A stretch of DNA of 64,000 bases from Bacteroidia bacterium (GCA_019695265.1 JAIBAJ010000007.1:1-64000), one strand, 5' to 3'; shown: positions 18,617-28,214, numbered from the stretch's first letter. Notes: generated from the letters alone by a model not told the origin. A program made the numbers and translations.

Positions 18617-18858
18617 TACCAATTCAATTTGAGAAACAGTCAATAACTATTTGGATAATTTTGTAATTGCTATTTTAAAATAGACAAAAAGCTAATTAAA
18701 AATCTCAACCCTTTTTATGGCTTGAAAGTCGGCACAGTCTCTAAAACAAAGGAAGGCTTGAAATGTTGCAGGAAAGTTATAGGCAGAAGTAACTGGGAAT
18801 AATTGAACAAGCAATTAACAAATGGTCGGAGGGTGCCAAAAGGAAAATTCAAAAAAAG

Positions 18859-19392
18859 TTATTCATTCATACTTTTCAGATTCCACAATTCCATCAATTG
18901 AACCACGCACTGATTGATAGTTAATTCATTGGTTTTTAAATGCAAATCTGCCTGTTCCGGAATTTCAAAACCTTGCCCTAATCCGGTAAAATTATTGGCA
19001 CTTTTATTTAGGTTATCCTTGTACATTCCTTTTGGGTCTCGCGCCATGCAAACTTCGAGTGGTGCATCGACAAAAACCAATAGAAAGCGATTTTCCCCAA
19101 TAGCTTGTTGGGCAAGTTGTCGAATGGAATTGGTTGGACTAACGAATGAATTAAGTACTGTTAAATTATTATTAAGCAATATCTTATTCAATTCAGAGAC
19201 ACGTCGAATATTTTCCATTCTATCCTCCAATGAAAAACCTAAATCAGCGCAAAGTCCTTTACGAATTTCATCACCATCCAGGCTGGTAGCTTGGATACCG
19301 AGCAATCGAAGCTGATTCAAAAAAGCATTGGCCAAGGTTGTTTTTCCGGAGCCGGGCAAACCTGTAAACCAAATACAGAGAGGATTAGCCAA
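18859..19392 (-). CDS. cysC: Adenylylsulfate kinase (APS kinase)
   Basis: 177 residues. P-loop FTGLPGSGKTTLANAF at 9-24, the DGDEIRKGLCADLGFS block at 38-53, RMENIRRVSEL, and VDAPLEVCMARDPKGMYK near 108-125 are all APS kinase signatures. It phosphorylates adenylyl sulfate to PAPS with ATP. No sulfate adenylyltransferase gene is present next to it; it follows ftsY by one nucleotide and starts with TTG, so its translation may be coupled to ftsY. The lack of other cys genes leaves its pathway role (assimilation or sulfation of surface glycans) open. Confidence 0.85.
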   Translation of the reverse strand: MANPLCIWFTGLPGSGKTTLANAFLNQLRLLGIQATSLDGDEIRKGLCADLGFSLEDRMENIRRVSELNKILLNNNLTVLNSFVSPTNSIRQLAQQAIGENRFLLVFVDAPLEVCMARDPKGMYKDNLNKSANNFTGLGQGFEIPEQADLHLKTNELTINQCVVQLMELWNLKSMNE

Positions 19393-19393
19393 G

Positions 19394-20347
19394 TTATTCT
19401 TTAAAGAGAGAGTCTACGAATTCATATTTATTAAACACCTGTAAATCTTCCATCTTCTCACCTACTCCAATATATTTTACAGGTATTTTAAATTGGTCCG
19501 AAATTCCAATTACAACACCACCTTTTGCGGTTCCGTCCAGTTTTGTTACAGCTAAGGCATTAACCTCAGTAGCTGCTGTAAATTGTCGAGCTTGTTCAAA
19601 AGCATTTTGACCGGTAGATCCGTCGAGTACGAGTAGAATTTCATGAGGTGCATCCGGAACCACTTTCTTCATTACATTTTTAATTTTAGAAAGTTCATTC
19701 ATAAGCCCCACTTTATTATGCAATCTTCCGGCAGTATCAATAATGACCACATCAGAATTTCTGGCTTTGGCGGCACTGAGGGTATCAAAGGCAACGGCGG
19801 CCGGATCTGCTCCCATTCCCTGACTAATGGCCGGCACATCGGCACGTTTTGACCAAATTAATAATTGATCAACGGCTGCGGCTCTAAAGGTATCAGCGGC
19901 ACCAAGCAAAACCGACTTACCCCTACGTTTAAAATTATGAGCTAATTTGCCAATGGTAGTTGTTTTTCCAACTCCATTTACACCAACCACCATAATAACA
20001 TAAGGCTTTTTGTCTGCGGGAATTTCAAAATCAACTTGAGTTCCGTTGTTGTTTTCTTCCAACAAAGCAGCAATTTCCTCTTTGAGGATTTTATTCAATT
20101 GATCTGTTCCAAAATACTTATCAGCTGCCACTTTGGCTTCGATACGCTTAATGACCTTAAGGGTGGTTTCCACACCCACATCACTGGTCACCAGAATTTC
20201 TTCCAGGTTATCCAGCACTTCGTCATCCACTTTGCTTTTACCGAGTACAGCTTTTGCCAGGCGACCAAACAATCCTTCCCTGGTTTTCTCTAACCCTTGA
20301 TCAAGCGTTTCCTTTTTTTCCTTACTAAAAAAACTAAAAAATCCCAT
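19394..20347 (-). CDS. ftsY: Signal recognition particle receptor
   Basis: 317 residues: a short N-terminal extension (GFFSFFSKEKKE) followed by the four-helix N domain and the G domain. GTPase motifs: GVNGVGKTTTIGKLAHNF (G1, residues 122-139), DTFRAAAVDQLLIW (insertion box), DTAGRLHNK (G3), TKLDGTAKGG (G4) and GVGEKMEDLQVF at the end. It docks SRP-ribosome complexes at the inner membrane. In the group rpmG-DUF4295-ftsY, the order is typical for Bacteroidota. A terminator-like hairpin stands just before its start. Confidence 0.97.
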   Translation of the reverse strand: MGFFSFFSKEKKETLDQGLEKTREGLFGRLAKAVLGKSKVDDEVLDNLEEILVTSDVGVETTLKVIKRIEAKVAADKYFGTDQLNKILKEEIAALLEENNNGTQVDFEIPADKKPYVIMVVGVNGVGKTTTIGKLAHNFKRRGKSVLLGAADTFRAAAVDQLLIWSKRADVPAISQGMGADPAAVAFDTLSAAKARNSDVVIIDTAGRLHNKVGLMNELSKIKNVMKKVVPDAPHEILLVLDGSTGQNAFEQARQFTAATEVNALAVTKLDGTAKGGVVIGISDQFKIPVKYIGVGEKMEDLQVFNKYEFVDSLFKE

Positions 20348-20360
20348 TTGGTAAATTTAC

Positions 20361-20399
20361 AAAAAACAAGAAAAGCCCCAACCTTTCGGATGGAGCCTT
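20361..20399 (-). terminator. Terminator or attenuator between DUF4295 gene and ftsY
   Basis: On the minus strand AAGGCTCCATCC, loop GAAA, GGTTGGGGCTT, then a T-rich tail (TTCTTGTTTTTT). The tail ends only 13 nt before the ftsY ATG, so ftsY depends on read-through or its own weak promoter. Confidence 0.7.
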
Positions 20400-20424
20400 C
20401 TTGCTACCATGAAAACAACAAATC

Positions 20425-20583
20425 TTAATTTGATTCTTTCAAAAAGTCTTTAATATGATCGTTATGAACAACTTCTTCTTTGAAGTTGTAAGAGCCGGTT
20501 TCTTGGTTTTTAACCATTTTAATTACCTTGGTATAATTACGGCCGGTGCCGGTTTTCAAGGTAGCCACTACTTTCTTTGCCAT
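20425..20583 (-). CDS. DUF4295 family small protein
   Basis: 52 residues beginning MAKKVVATLKTGTGRNYTKV and ending HIKDFLKESN. This short basic protein is found in Bacteroidota next to ribosomal protein L33, and the sequence MAKKVVATLKTG is typical. It is likely ribosome-associated by context; no function has been read from sequence. It lies 31 nt after rpmG and is expected to share its promoter. Confidence 0.85.
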   Translation of the reverse strand: MAKKVVATLKTGTGRNYTKVIKMVKNQETGSYNFKEEVVHNDHIKDFLKESN

Positions 20584-20614
20584 CTGCTTGTGCTAAATAA
20601 GGTTGGTAAATATA

Positions 20615-20797
20615 TTACTTAATTTCTTTATGAACAGTCACTTTTTTCAAAATTGGGTTGTATTTTTTTAACTCAATTCTTTCAGGAGTGTTCTTCTTGT
20701 TCTTGGTGGTAATGTATCTGGAGGTTCCTGGAACGCCGGAAGTCTTGTGCTCAGTACATTCTAGGATTACTTGGATTCTATTGCCTTTCTTTGCCAT
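20615..20797 (-). CDS. rpmG: 50S ribosomal protein L33
   Basis: 60 residues, with the L33 blocks [41 protein letters not shown] and a C-terminal VTVHKEIK. The zinc-binding CxxC pairs of some L33 paralogues are absent, so it is the zinc-independent form. It belongs to the large ribosomal subunit. In many Bacteroidota rpmB (L28) precedes it; here the upstream gene is the divergent dnaG and no L28 is in the window. Confidence 0.96.
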   Translation of the reverse strand: MAKKGNRIQVILECTEHKTSGVPGTSRYITTKNKKNTPERIELKKYNPILKKVTVHKEIK

Positions 20798-20817
20798 TGT
20801 ATCGAAAAATTGGGGTG

Positions 20818-20825
20818 CAAATGTA
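20818..20825 (-). promoter_or_regulatory. -7 box of the rpmG operon
   Basis: TACATTTG on the minus strand, 20 nt before the rpmG ATG, an exact TAnnTTTG match. Confidence 0.65.
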
Positions 20826-20956
20826 TGAATTTTTTGAATTTAAAAAATATTTTATCGGTCTAATTTGAGATTTTTCTAATCGAATGTTTACCAGAACAAA
20901 AATAAGCATAGAATTGGCTAACAAAATAAAGCAATAGCTTACCTTTACACCCATCA

Positions 20957-23092
20957 ATGATAGACAAAGCAACTGTAGAAAAAATCTTTGACACTGCCCG
21001 TGTGGAGGAAGTTGTGGGAGATTTTGTACACCTCAAAAAACGTGGTGCCAACTACATGGGACTTTGCCCTTTCCACAATGAAAAATCACCATCCTTTACT
21101 GTTTCTGCCGTAAAAGGTATTTACAAATGTTTCGGTTGTGGAAAGGGAGGTAACTCTGTTCAGTTTATCATGGACCACGAACACCTGGGTTATGCTGATG
21201 CTTTGAGATGGTTAGCCAGGAAATACAATATTGAAATTCAGGAAAAAGAACTGAGTGTAGAAGAACTTCAGGCTAATAACGAAAAAGAAAGCTTGATGCT
21301 GGTTAGCGAATTTGCCCGCAAGTTCTTTTCTAAATCCTTACTAGAGTCCGAAGAAGGTCAAGCCATTGGGCTTAGCTATTTCAAAGAAAGAGGTTTTCCG
21401 GATGCCATCATAGAAAAATTCCAATTAGGATATAGTCCCGAAAACCGAAAAGCCTTACTGGAAGCAGCGACCCAAGCCGGTTACAAGCAGGAATACCTTG
21501 TGAAAACAGGACTTTGCTACGAAAATGAACATGGTGTTGGAGATCGTTTCGCCGGAAGAGTCATGTTTCCCATTCACAACATTTCCGGCCGCCCCATCGC
21601 TTTTGGTGGAAGAACCCTGAGGTCAGATAAAAAAGTTGCCAAATATGTCAATTCACCCGAATCGGAAATTTATACCAAAAGCAAAGTTGTTTATGGAATC
21701 TATCAGGCCAAAAATGCCATAGTAAAAGAAGACCTTTGTTATTTGGTGGAAGGTTATGTGGATGTAGTAAGTATGCACATTGCCGGAGTTGAAAACGTTG
21801 TTGCCAGCAGCGGTACCTCCCTTACTGTTGAACAAATCCGACTGATTAAACGATATACCCCCAACATCACTATATTATATGATGGAGACTCGGCAGGTAT
21901 TAAAGCCAGTTTTAGAGGAATAGATCTGGTATTGGAAGAAGGTATGAACGTAAAAGTTTTACTCTTCCCCGATGGAGATGACCCTGATAGCTACTCCAGA
22001 AAGGTAAGTACAACCGAATTTCAGGATTTCATTCATAAAAATGCCAAAGATTTTATCGCCTTCAAAACATCCATTTTATTGGCTGATGCACAAGGCGATC
22101 CAATCAAAAAGTCGGGACTTATTCATGAAATTGTTGGTTCAATAGCGCTTATTCCTGACCCAATCATCCGATCGGTCTACATCAAGGAAACCAGTCGGCT
22201 CATGGAAATAGATGAGCAAATAATCCTGGCCGAAATGAATAAGTTGAGGCGAAGAAATGTGGAGAAAAAGGCCAAAGATGACCAAATTTCCGCACCTAAA
22301 CCCCAAACCACAGTTCAGACTCCTTCTCCAGGCGACTATCCTCCTGATGTTCCGCCCGACGACCTTTTTGCCCCTCCCCCACCTTCCGAAATAAAACAAG
22401 CCGAACACCAGGAAAAAGGCTTGGTAGAAAAATTAATTAAATACGGTAACCGGGAATTGTTCCTCGAACAGAAAAATCAGGAAGGTGAGAAAGAAACCAT
22501 CCATGTACCTGCTGCCGAAGTAATTGTTGCCGAACTTTCTCAAAGTGATATTGATTTTGAAAATCCGGATTACCACCTAATTCTGGATCTGGTTAAGTCG
22601 GAACTTGAACAAGGTCATATTCCGGATACCAACTTTTTTACCCGACATCCGGAATCCAAAATCAACCATATCGCTGCTACAATCCTTTCTAACCCGGATA
22701 TTCTGAGTCCTAATTGGGAAGAAAAATTCAATATTCTCACCAACCTCGAAGAAGATAACCCCTCCGATACCATCTTCAAAGCCCTCAATTCATTGCGTCA
22801 GGAACATTTAATGAAACTTAAATTCCAGATTCAACAAGATATAAAACTCAATTTTGAAAAAGAATCCGAACTGCAAAAATTGGTGGCTGATTTTACTAAG
22901 CAATTGGAAAAATTAAACCCTGAATCCCAGGAAGATGAATACAATAATGTGCTCATCGATCAACAAAGACTGCTAAAAGAACTGGAAGAAACTCAACAAC
23001 TGGGATTAACCATTCTGCAACAATTGCGAAACATTGAACTGGGACTTAAAGAAATAGCCTTTCATAAATTAGGAAGGGTTATTATGCGTTAA
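20957..23092 (+). CDS. dnaG: DNA primase
   Basis: 711 residues. The N-terminal zinc finger is CPFHNEKSPSF...YKCFGCGKGGN (residues 39-67, CHC2 type). The catalytic core follows, with the toprim motifs LVEGYVDVVSMHIAGVENVV and YDGDSAGIKASFRGIDLVLE. After residue 430 there is a Pro-rich linker and a long helicase-binding C-terminal domain rich in Glu/Gln. It makes RNA primers at the replication fork and binds the DnaB helicase. A TAccTTTa box lies 9 nt before the ATG at 20940-20947. Confidence 0.97.
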   Translation: MIDKATVEKIFDTARVEEVVGDFVHLKKRGANYMGLCPFHNEKSPSFTVSAVKGIYKCFGCGKGGNSVQFIMDHEHLGYADALRWLARKYNIEIQEKELSVEELQANNEKESLMLVSEFARKFFSKSLLESEEGQAIGLSYFKERGFPDAIIEKFQLGYSPENRKALLEAATQAGYKQEYLVKTGLCYENEHGVGDRFAGRVMFPIHNISGRPIAFGGRTLRSDKKVAKYVNSPESEIYTKSKVVYGIYQAKNAIVKEDLCYLVEGYVDVVSMHIAGVENVVASSGTSLTVEQIRLIKRYTPNITILYDGDSAGIKASFRGIDLVLEEGMNVKVLLFPDGDDPDSYSRKVSTTEFQDFIHKNAKDFIAFKTSILLADAQGDPIKKSGLIHEIVGSIALIPDPIIRSVYIKETSRLMEIDEQIILAEMNKLRRRNVEKKAKDDQISAPKPQTTVQTPSPGDYPPDVPPDDLFAPPPPSEIKQAEHQEKGLVEKLIKYGNRELFLEQKNQEGEKETIHVPAAEVIVAELSQSDIDFENPDYHLILDLVKSELEQGHIPDTNFFTRHPESKINHIAATILSNPDILSPNWEEKFNILTNLEEDNPSDTIFKALNSLRQEHLMKLKFQIQQDIKLNFEKESELQKLVADFTKQLEKLNPESQEDEYNNVLIDQQRLLKELEETQQLGLTILQQLRNIELGLKEIAFHKLGRVIMR

Positions 23093-23174
23093 GCCATTGA
23101 ATCTACCGATATCCAACCGCACTTGTCACTTGTTCACTTCGTTTCAAATGACAATTTCGGGATTAAGAATCCAT

Positions 23175-23588
23175 CTACTTTCCGGTTGCTTCCCAAACCG
23201 GTAGCCTAACCGAACCTTCCTGATTACTCAGAGTTAAACTATTCTCTTCAAACTTCATAGCAAAATTGGTGGGAAATTCCACTACTTTCACTTCCCTTCC
23301 TGTTTGCTTGTAACGATAAACCTGAAGGTTGCTTGCATTGTACCTGGATTCAAGAGTACTATCCGAGCACATCGCCTTCACTTCATTCTTTACTACCACC
23401 GAATCAGTTCCAAATTCGAATTGTTGATAGGTATAAACCATACAACCACCGCTAGACATGGATTTACATGTCTCACCCGCTTTATATCGAAAGGCTTTTC
23501 CTGCAATAGTTTCGGTTTGGGCTAAGGTTGATAAGCTAAGCACTACGCTTAAAACTAAAAAAACTATTGTTAAACGAGTCGGTTTCAT
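23175..23588 (-). CDS. Small secreted protein, function unknown
   Basis: 137 residues. MKPTRLTIVFLVLSVVLSLSTLAQ is a clear signal peptide. The mature part (about 113 residues) contains two Cys pairs (ETCKSMSSGGCMVY and KAMCSDS), alternating polar/hydrophobic strands and ends RLPVWEATGK; I recognise no family. It begins 5 nt after the stop of comB and is probably the last gene of the gcvT-comB unit, though its export suggests an unrelated role. Confidence 0.7.
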   Translation of the reverse strand: MKPTRLTIVFLVLSVVLSLSTLAQTETIAGKAFRYKAGETCKSMSSGGCMVYTYQQFEFGTDSVVVKNEVKAMCSDSTLESRYNASNLQVYRYKQTGREVKVVEFPTNFAMKFEENSLTLSNQEGSVRLPVWEATGK

Positions 23589-23593
23589 ACCAT

Positions 23594-24319
23594 TTAGTTA
23601 GTTTCCCAAACCAATTCACCATTTTTTAATTCCGGAATACTTTTACAGATATCAATACTCAAACAATACGCAATATCTTCTGCCAGGTTCAAGTGTTTTA
23701 ATCGCTTCCGATGGCTCGAATTGGCTAAATATCCATTCATATCCAACTTGGCTCTTTCATATAAATGCATAGCTGCCAATGCCGAATCACATTGAACATC
23801 AAAAGCACCACTTCTCAGCAATTGCTCTGCCAAGGCTCCACCAAACAAACTATCCTCCAAATTGAAACGGTTTTTCCATCCGGCACACAAAACAATAACA
23901 TCCCGTTTTTGTTCAACTAAAAAATCCCTCATGGCAGAAAGGTTCAGAAATGATCCAATAACCAGTTTATAGGCATCTTTAGCAGCAACAATGGCTTGGG
24001 TTCCGTTGGTGGTCGAGATGGCAACCTTTCTTCCTTCCACCACTTCCCTCACATAGCTGAAAGGAGAATTTCCAAAATCAAAACCTTCCTGCTTTTCCCC
24101 GTTTCGTTCGCCGGCCACCAAAAAACCTTGAGATTTATACGATAATGCTTCTTCAATACCTGCGACCGGAACCATGGCCTTTACGCCATTATCAAAACCT
24201 GTAACCATGGCCGAAGTAGCGCGCAATACATCCACAACCACTACCACCGCTTCGTCATTTCGAAACAATGGATATAAAAAAGGGGAAAAACAAACACTAA
24301 CTTGCTTCTTCTCCACCAC
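23594..24319 (-). CDS. comB: 2-phosphosulfolactate phosphatase family (ComB)
   Basis: 241 residues. The family's signature DVLRATSAMVTGFDNGVKAM is at 29-48, followed by VAGERNGEKQEGFDFGNSPF and ISTTNGTQAIVAA, and the helical end IAYCLSIDICKSIPEL. ComB removes phosphate from 2-phosphosulfolactate in coenzyme M synthesis in methanogens; Bacteroidota and Cyanobacteria carry homologues without that pathway, perhaps for sulfolactate or sulfonolipid metabolism, so the in vivo substrate is open. It starts 2 nt after the gcvT stop. Confidence 0.85.
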   Translation of the reverse strand: MVEKKQVSVCFSPFLYPLFRNDEAVVVVVDVLRATSAMVTGFDNGVKAMVPVAGIEEALSYKSQGFLVAGERNGEKQEGFDFGNSPFSYVREVVEGRKVAISTTNGTQAIVAAKDAYKLVIGSFLNLSAMRDFLVEQKRDVIVLCAGWKNRFNLEDSLFGGALAEQLLRSGAFDVQCDSALAAMHLYERAKLDMNGYLANSSHRKRLKHLNLAEDIAYCLSIDICKSIPELKNGELVWETN

Positions 24320-24321
24320 TG

Positions 24322-25422
24322 CTATTTCTTCAAAAAAGGAATTTTAACAACCTGAGCCTTCAATGATTTCTCCCGAATAGATACGAATACTTCCGATCCA
24401 ACTTTACTACTACTTGCCGGAACGTAAGCCAAAGCAATCGCTTTTTTCAAGGTCGGACTTTGAGTTCCGGAAGTCACCACCCCAATCGCATTTCCTTGTT
24501 CATCTACAATGGCATGCCCATGACGTGGGATTCCACCTCTGTCAAGCATTTCCAACCCAACCAATTTCCTGGCCGGACCCGAATTTTTCTGATTCAACAA
24601 GGCTTCGGAATTGTTAAACGTTTTCGTAAATTTGGTAATCCAACCTAATCCTGCTTCAATCGGAGAAGTGGTATCATCAATATCGTTTCCATACAAACAA
24701 AACCCCATCTCTAGTCGCAAGGTGTCGCGGCAACCTAAACCGCAAGCCTTAATACCGTAGTCTTTTCCAGCTTCTAAAACAGCATTCCACATGGCTTCGG
24801 CATGGGCATTTTCAAAATACAATTCAAAACCTCCTGCTCCGGTATAACCCGTTGCAGAAATAATTACATTTTCAAATCCTGCAAAAGTCCCCCTGCGAAA
24901 AGAGTAATATTCAATAGAAGCCAAATCAACTTCCGTTAAACTTTGCAACGCTTCTGCCGCTTTTGGACCTTGTACTGCCAGCAAGGAAACCTTATCCGAA
25001 ATGTTCTTCATTTCCACATTTCCGGTATTAAATTGCTGAATCCAAGCCCAATCCTTATCGATATTGGAAGCATTTACAACCAGCATATATTCTTCATTTC
25101 CAAGTCGATACACCAAAAGATCATCCACTATTCCACCATCCAAATTAGGAAAACAACTGTATTGAACTTTACCATCAACCAAAACAGAGGCATCGTTGCT
25201 GGTAACCCTTTGAATCAGGTCTAATGCACCAGCCCCTTTGATGATAAATTCACCCATGTGACTCACATCAAACACCCCTAAAGCATTGCGAACTGCCTCA
25301 TGTTCAGCAGTTAATCCTTCATATTGCACAGGCATATTATAACCTGCAAAAGGTACCATTTTTGCCCCCATGTTCACATGGGTTTGGTACAGAGCGGTGT
25401 TTTTCAATGTTTCTATTTCCAT
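24322..25422 (-). CDS. gcvT: Glycine cleavage system T protein (aminomethyltransferase)
   Basis: 366 residues. Typical blocks: [16 protein letters not shown] near residue 22, [16 protein letters not shown] near 52, [32 protein letters not shown] near 190, [20 protein letters not shown] near 230 and [21 protein letters not shown] near 320. It transfers the methylene unit of glycine to tetrahydrofolate with release of ammonia, working with P, H and L proteins, which are not in the window. It heads a minus-strand unit with comB. A TACCTTTG box ends 4 nt before the ATG. Confidence 0.97.
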   Translation of the reverse strand: MEIETLKNTALYQTHVNMGAKMVPFAGYNMPVQYEGLTAEHEAVRNALGVFDVSHMGEFIIKGAGALDLIQRVTSNDASVLVDGKVQYSCFPNLDGGIVDDLLVYRLGNEEYMLVVNASNIDKDWAWIQQFNTGNVEMKNISDKVSLLAVQGPKAAEALQSLTEVDLASIEYYSFRRGTFAGFENVIISATGYTGAGGFELYFENAHAEAMWNAVLEAGKDYGIKACGLGCRDTLRLEMGFCLYGNDIDDTTSPIEAGLGWITKFTKTFNNSEALLNQKNSGPARKLVGLEMLDRGGIPRHGHAIVDEQGNAIGVVTSGTQSPTLKKAIALAYVPASSSKVGSEVFVSIREKSLKAQVVKIPFLKK

Positions 25423-25426
25423 TCGA

Positions 25427-25434
25427 CAAAGGTA
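25427..25434 (-). promoter_or_regulatory. -7 box of gcvT, 4 nt from the ATG
   Basis: TACCTTTG on the minus strand, separated from the gcvT ATG by TCGA only, suggesting a leaderless transcript. Confidence 0.6.
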
Positions 25435-25527
25435 AACGCCAAGGTCAAATTTCCGAACAGAAAGTTGGTAGTTAGAAAAGAAAATTAATGCTTAGTAAAT
25501 TTTTCCCAAATAGCTTTTTATTGTATG

Positions 25528-25676
25528 ATTAGGCGGGCCGCTTTTGCCCCCTCCAAGAGCTTGCAATTTCCCAAATGGTAGCTGTGGGCAAAATCGCCGG
25601 GCTATCCGTTCCTAGTCCTCGCCCCGAAAGGGTTCGGGGCTGTGGGCTATCCACTTCTATCCCTGCCCGATGGCAC
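25528..25676 (-). repeat. Structured intergenic repeat, copy D (type 2)
   Basis: Read on the minus strand: outer stem TCGGG...CCCGG, inner stem TAG...CTA (a paired change from AAG...CTT of copies B and C), apical hairpin CCCCGAA...TTCGGGG identical to copy C, and end GCGGCCCGCC. It lies between the divergent gcvT and 25832 genes. Confidence 0.88.
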
Positions 25677-25831
25677 TACTAACAGCGCTTGGCAATCAAC
25701 TCTGAGTATTCATGCTTCTACCATTTTGAAATTAAATAGGAAATAGTAGCCTGGTTTTTTTGAATCTTCCTAAAGTTGTATCCGTTTTTCCATTTCGATT
25801 TTTTTTGCATCATTCTTGCTATTTCCAGTGT

Positions 25832-26959
25832 ATGCAAAAAAAATTAGTCCCTTTTGTCCTTTTATTAGTTCTTTTCCCCGAATGCTGTTATACCCAAAAC
25901 CTTTATCAGGCATGCCTAGACTACTATTTAAATCCACATTTCTTTTACCAACCCTCTACCATATCCCTAAGCAAAATTAAATTCATAGAAAAACATCAAT
26001 ACACATACAGCAACGATACTATTAACCACGACTTTCTACTTGAAAAACATCAATTTAACCAATTGGGAAAACCGGAATATGTGTATAAAAAACCGATAGG
26101 AATGGAAAAATCAGAATTTTACTATTCCTATGACTCAATCGGAAACCTAATTAAAGAAGAGCGATACGGGATAGCTCCAAGCTTGCAATACAAGCTGGAA
26201 GCAACACATGAATGGTTTTATTCCAATCAAATTCTTACCCAACACAGGTATTATCAATTATGCGATAATTTTCCGCTCGAACATGGTGCTGCCTACTTCC
26301 CTGAAAAAATTTTCCTTTATGAAATCGATAGTATTAGGTATAACCAAACCGAAAATTCAGTGCTTGTTTTATCCAACTATACTCCTTCATTTTCCACCTT
26401 AAAGGCGGAACCTTATCCACCAAATTTCAAAACATCGTATTCAAAAAAATTAACCTTCCACCCCAACAATCGCATTGCATCCTATGTATTAAAAAGAGAC
26501 CAAATAGTTCAAACCAAACAGTTTGATGAATGCGGAAATGCTTTTCCTTATTTATCCGAAAACAAAAAATGCCAGGAACTTAGAAAAATTAATACGGCTT
26601 GCCTGGCACCCGATGAAATAAACATTTGCAACCAGGCCGACACTATTACAATCAATAAGATTTTGTACTTTTATATTCGAACACATTTCAGTAATTTTGT
26701 TCACGACTCAGGAGCCGGCACTTCTTATGAAAATCGGGGAACTTCTTATTATGATCAAAATTTCAGACAAGTACGTTCAATAGACACCTGTATCAGTCAA
26801 AGGGGAAGCATGTGGGAAAACATTCCAAACTACACTACCCAAACCATTCGAAATAGCCAATTTGAATATTTCGAAAATGGTCTGCTTAAGAAAATCACAG
26901 TTGCCGATGAATTAGGAAAAATGGTGGAAGTAACTGAATTTAAGATCGAGTACTATTAG
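25832..26959 (+). CDS. Secreted protein with YD-repeat-like strands, function unknown
   Basis: 375 residues from the ATG at 25832, which gives MQKKLVPFVLLLVLFPECCYTQ, a signal peptide; the frame is open 72 nt further upstream but without a sensible start. The body has units such as FYYSYDSIGNLIKEERYG and FEYFENGLLKKITVADELGK, resembling single YD/RHS-like repeats, and many Tyr-rich strands. No sorting domain is seen at the end. A CxxC-poor segment near 265-300 (CLAPDEINICNQ) may carry a disulfide. I do not recognise a named family. Confidence 0.72.
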   Translation: MQKKLVPFVLLLVLFPECCYTQNLYQACLDYYLNPHFFYQPSTISLSKIKFIEKHQYTYSNDTINHDFLLEKHQFNQLGKPEYVYKKPIGMEKSEFYYSYDSIGNLIKEERYGIAPSLQYKLEATHEWFYSNQILTQHRYYQLCDNFPLEHGAAYFPEKIFLYEIDSIRYNQTENSVLVLSNYTPSFSTLKAEPYPPNFKTSYSKKLTFHPNNRIASYVLKRDQIVQTKQFDECGNAFPYLSENKKCQELRKINTACLAPDEINICNQADTITINKILYFYIRTHFSNFVHDSGAGTSYENRGTSYYDQNFRQVRSIDTCISQRGSMWENIPNYTTQTIRNSQFEYFENGLLKKITVADELGKMVEVTEFKIEYY

Positions 26960-27066
26960 CTTTTCCATTAAATTATTTCGGTTGATTATAAGCAAGTTTG
27001 GAGTAAAAATTCACGCCCAAACCCAGCATTGTTTCTAAACTCTTATAAATTGCAATAATGGATGGG

Positions 27067-27223
27067 CTTGCACCCTCGGGCAACGATTGAGGCAGTGTAG
27101 CCCACAAGGCTGCGCAGTGCTAACGAAGCTGCCTGAGGACTACCGCCGAAAGCGTGACACTTGCGCCATGCACCAACCTCCGAAAACAATCAAATGAAGG
27201 TAGCGCAAGTGGGCCCGCCAAAT
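27067..27223 (+). repeat. Structured intergenic repeat, copy E (type 1)
   Basis: CTTGCACC start, block CGGGCAACGATTGAGGC, inner stem GTAG...CTAC, apical helix AGGC...GCCT, and an 8-bp 3' helix ACTTGCGC...GCGCAAGT leading into GGGCCCGCCAAAT. The outer stem is weaker than in other copies. It ends 25 nt from the stop of the minus-strand gene at 27249. Confidence 0.9.
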
Positions 27224-27248
27224 ACTTAATAAAACTTAACTAATCTGT

Positions 27249-28214
27249 TTAGGTATTTTTAAAATTCACCATCCAATTAATTCCAAATTTATCGGTTAAA
27301 CTGCCGTAATAAGCCCCAAAAAACATATCCTTTAAAGGCATGGTAATGGTTCCGCCTTCCGACAATTCATTGAAAATACGTTCTGTTTCAGTCCTGGATT
27401 CTGGCTCAACGGAAATATGCATAGTATTACCTGAATTCAATTCAAAACCCATTTCACGGGGAGCATCGGTTCCCATCAGAACAAACCCACCAACAATGGG
27501 CAATTCCACATGCAACACCATTTTTTTCACCGAATCCAGCACCGGCGGATTACCAGGCGAGGACGGAATATCTTCAAAACGTTGGATACCTTGTCCGCTA
27601 AACTCCGACCTAAAAACTTGACGATAAAATAAGAAGGCCTGCTCCGTACTACCCGGAAAATTCAAATACATACATACCCGAGTTTGATTCCCTGATTTTA
27701 GCTCTGTGCGCAATTTCACCTGTGCTTCAATATATTGATCAAGGTTTTCCAAAGCCATAGTAAAGCCTTCTTTAAAGCCCATTTTGATAATGGTTTCCAA
27801 ATCATTTAAACTTTGGAAAGTATTCCGGATACTAACCATGGTTTTGTTTCCCAAGGCTTGAAACGAAACCGACCATTGGGTGCGTGGAAACTGCTCGTTT
27901 ATTTTACCGAATTCATCACAAAATGCATCCAATCCGGCGTAGTTACTTTTGGGATTTACTATGGTATAATCGGCCCGGCACCAATGCTTTTCACCTTGAG
28001 GGCCTTCCATGCAATACAACCAGTTTCCACCTTCCCGGAAATCCATGCTTTTGGTGCGTGTTTGATAAGGTTTGGGAGCCCACCACAAGTCTAAAATTTC
28101 CGGATTGGTCCAAGCTTCCCACACCAGATCTAAACCGGCGGCAAACTCGCGTTTAACATGAATTTGATTGTTTTCTTTGTCTACTTGAAAGTCGAATAAT
28201 AAAGCTGCATTCAT
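27249..28214 (-). CDS. SRPBCC (AHSA1-like) and VOC (PhnB-like) domain fusion
   Basis: 321 residues in two domains. Residues 1-165 form an AHSA1/START-like SRPBCC domain (IHVKREFAAGLDLVWEAWTN, LWWAPKPYQTRTKSMDFREG). Residues 180-321 form a VOC/PhnB-like glyoxalase-fold domain (VCMYLNFPGSTEQAFLFYRQ, MVLHVELPIVGGFVLMGTDA, GAYYGSLTDKFGINWMVNF). Separately both are common beside ArsR regulators; a fusion is less usual. SRPBCC domains bind hydrophobic ligands and VOC domains often bind small toxic compounds, so a ligand-responsive or detoxifying role is inferred. The gene starts 2 nt after the ArsR gene and is co-transcribed with it. Confidence 0.85.
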   Translation of the reverse strand: MNAALLFDFQVDKENNQIHVKREFAAGLDLVWEAWTNPEILDLWWAPKPYQTRTKSMDFREGGNWLYCMEGPQGEKHWCRADYTIVNPKSNYAGLDAFCDEFGKINEQFPRTQWSVSFQALGNKTMVSIRNTFQSLNDLETIIKMGFKEGFTMALENLDQYIEAQVKLRTELKSGNQTRVCMYLNFPGSTEQAFLFYRQVFRSEFSGQGIQRFEDIPSSPGNPPVLDSVKKMVLHVELPIVGGFVLMGTDAPREMGFELNSGNTMHISVEPESRTETERIFNELSEGGTITMPLKDMFFGAYYGSLTDKFGINWMVNFKNT

